Of a stretch of DNA of 5,945 nucleotides, positions 5,936 to 5,945 are shown piece by piece (the stretch's first letter is position 1; each line of letters starts with the position of its first letter). The notes under the pieces are model-generated. The model searched no databases. It had not been told where the DNA came from and saw only the letters and a program-made list of their open reading frames with translations. The stretch covers positions 1 through 5,945 of the forward strand of contig DERX01000073.1 of the NCBI GenBank assembly GCA_002361875.1, in the 5' to 3' direction. The stretch comes from Ruminococcaceae bacterium UBA3329. GTDB lineage: Bacteria; Bacillota; Clostridia; Oscillospirales; Acutalibacteraceae. The translations under genes were made by a program, and so were the position numbers.

Positions 5936-5945
5936 TACAAAATAC

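Noticed and set aside
5876..5945. ydaO/c-di-AMP or other riboswitch ahead of the potassium operon
   Set aside because: The -10 box lies only 25 nt before the start codon, leaving a leader of under 20 nt.

Overview
The window looks like a chromosomal segment from a low-to-moderate-GC Gram-positive anaerobe, most likely a gut-type member of the Clostridia (Bacillota). The reasons are the strong AGGAG/AAGGTG-type ribosome sites, AT-rich intergenic DNA with sigma-A-like TTGAAA/TATAAT boxes, intrinsic terminators, a TrkA-TrkH potassium system and a COG2426-type small membrane protein. The assignment below class level is not supported by anything in the sequence.

Layout: two convergent transcription units. 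On the + strand (1-1531) a good promoter (66-94) drives a two-domain Nudix hydrolase (125-871), followed after 88 bp by a small polytopic membrane protein of the 'small multidrug export' family (960-1454) and a strong hairpin terminator (1506-1531). On the - strand (5906-1877) a promoter-like -10 box precedes trkA, trkH and alr, packed 14 bp and 11 bp apart and so very probably one operon. About 420 bp of non-coding DNA (1455-1876) lies between the convergent ends. It is rich in hairpins and holds a second terminator-like hairpin (1834-1866), but no convincing gene.

How the genes work together: TrkH is the membrane K+-translocating subunit and TrkA the cytosolic nucleotide-binding gating ring. 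Alr makes D-alanine for peptidoglycan and is read from the same message. The striking defect is that trkA is broken: a 2-bp shift near 5650-5653, after codon 75, splits it into an N-terminal 118-codon frame and a 354-codon downstream frame. Deleting one CA/AC dinucleotide restores a 453-residue protein of normal TrkA form. TrkH and Alr look intact, so the lesion is either very recent, strain-specific, or a sequence error.

The most interesting protein is the Nudix enzyme. Its first ~105 residues resemble a degenerate small family I inorganic pyrophosphatase-like domain lacking the acidic signature, joined to a complete Nudix catalytic domain of the Ap4A-hydrolase type. No CRISPR array, tRNA, rRNA, insertion sequence or complete phage gene was seen.
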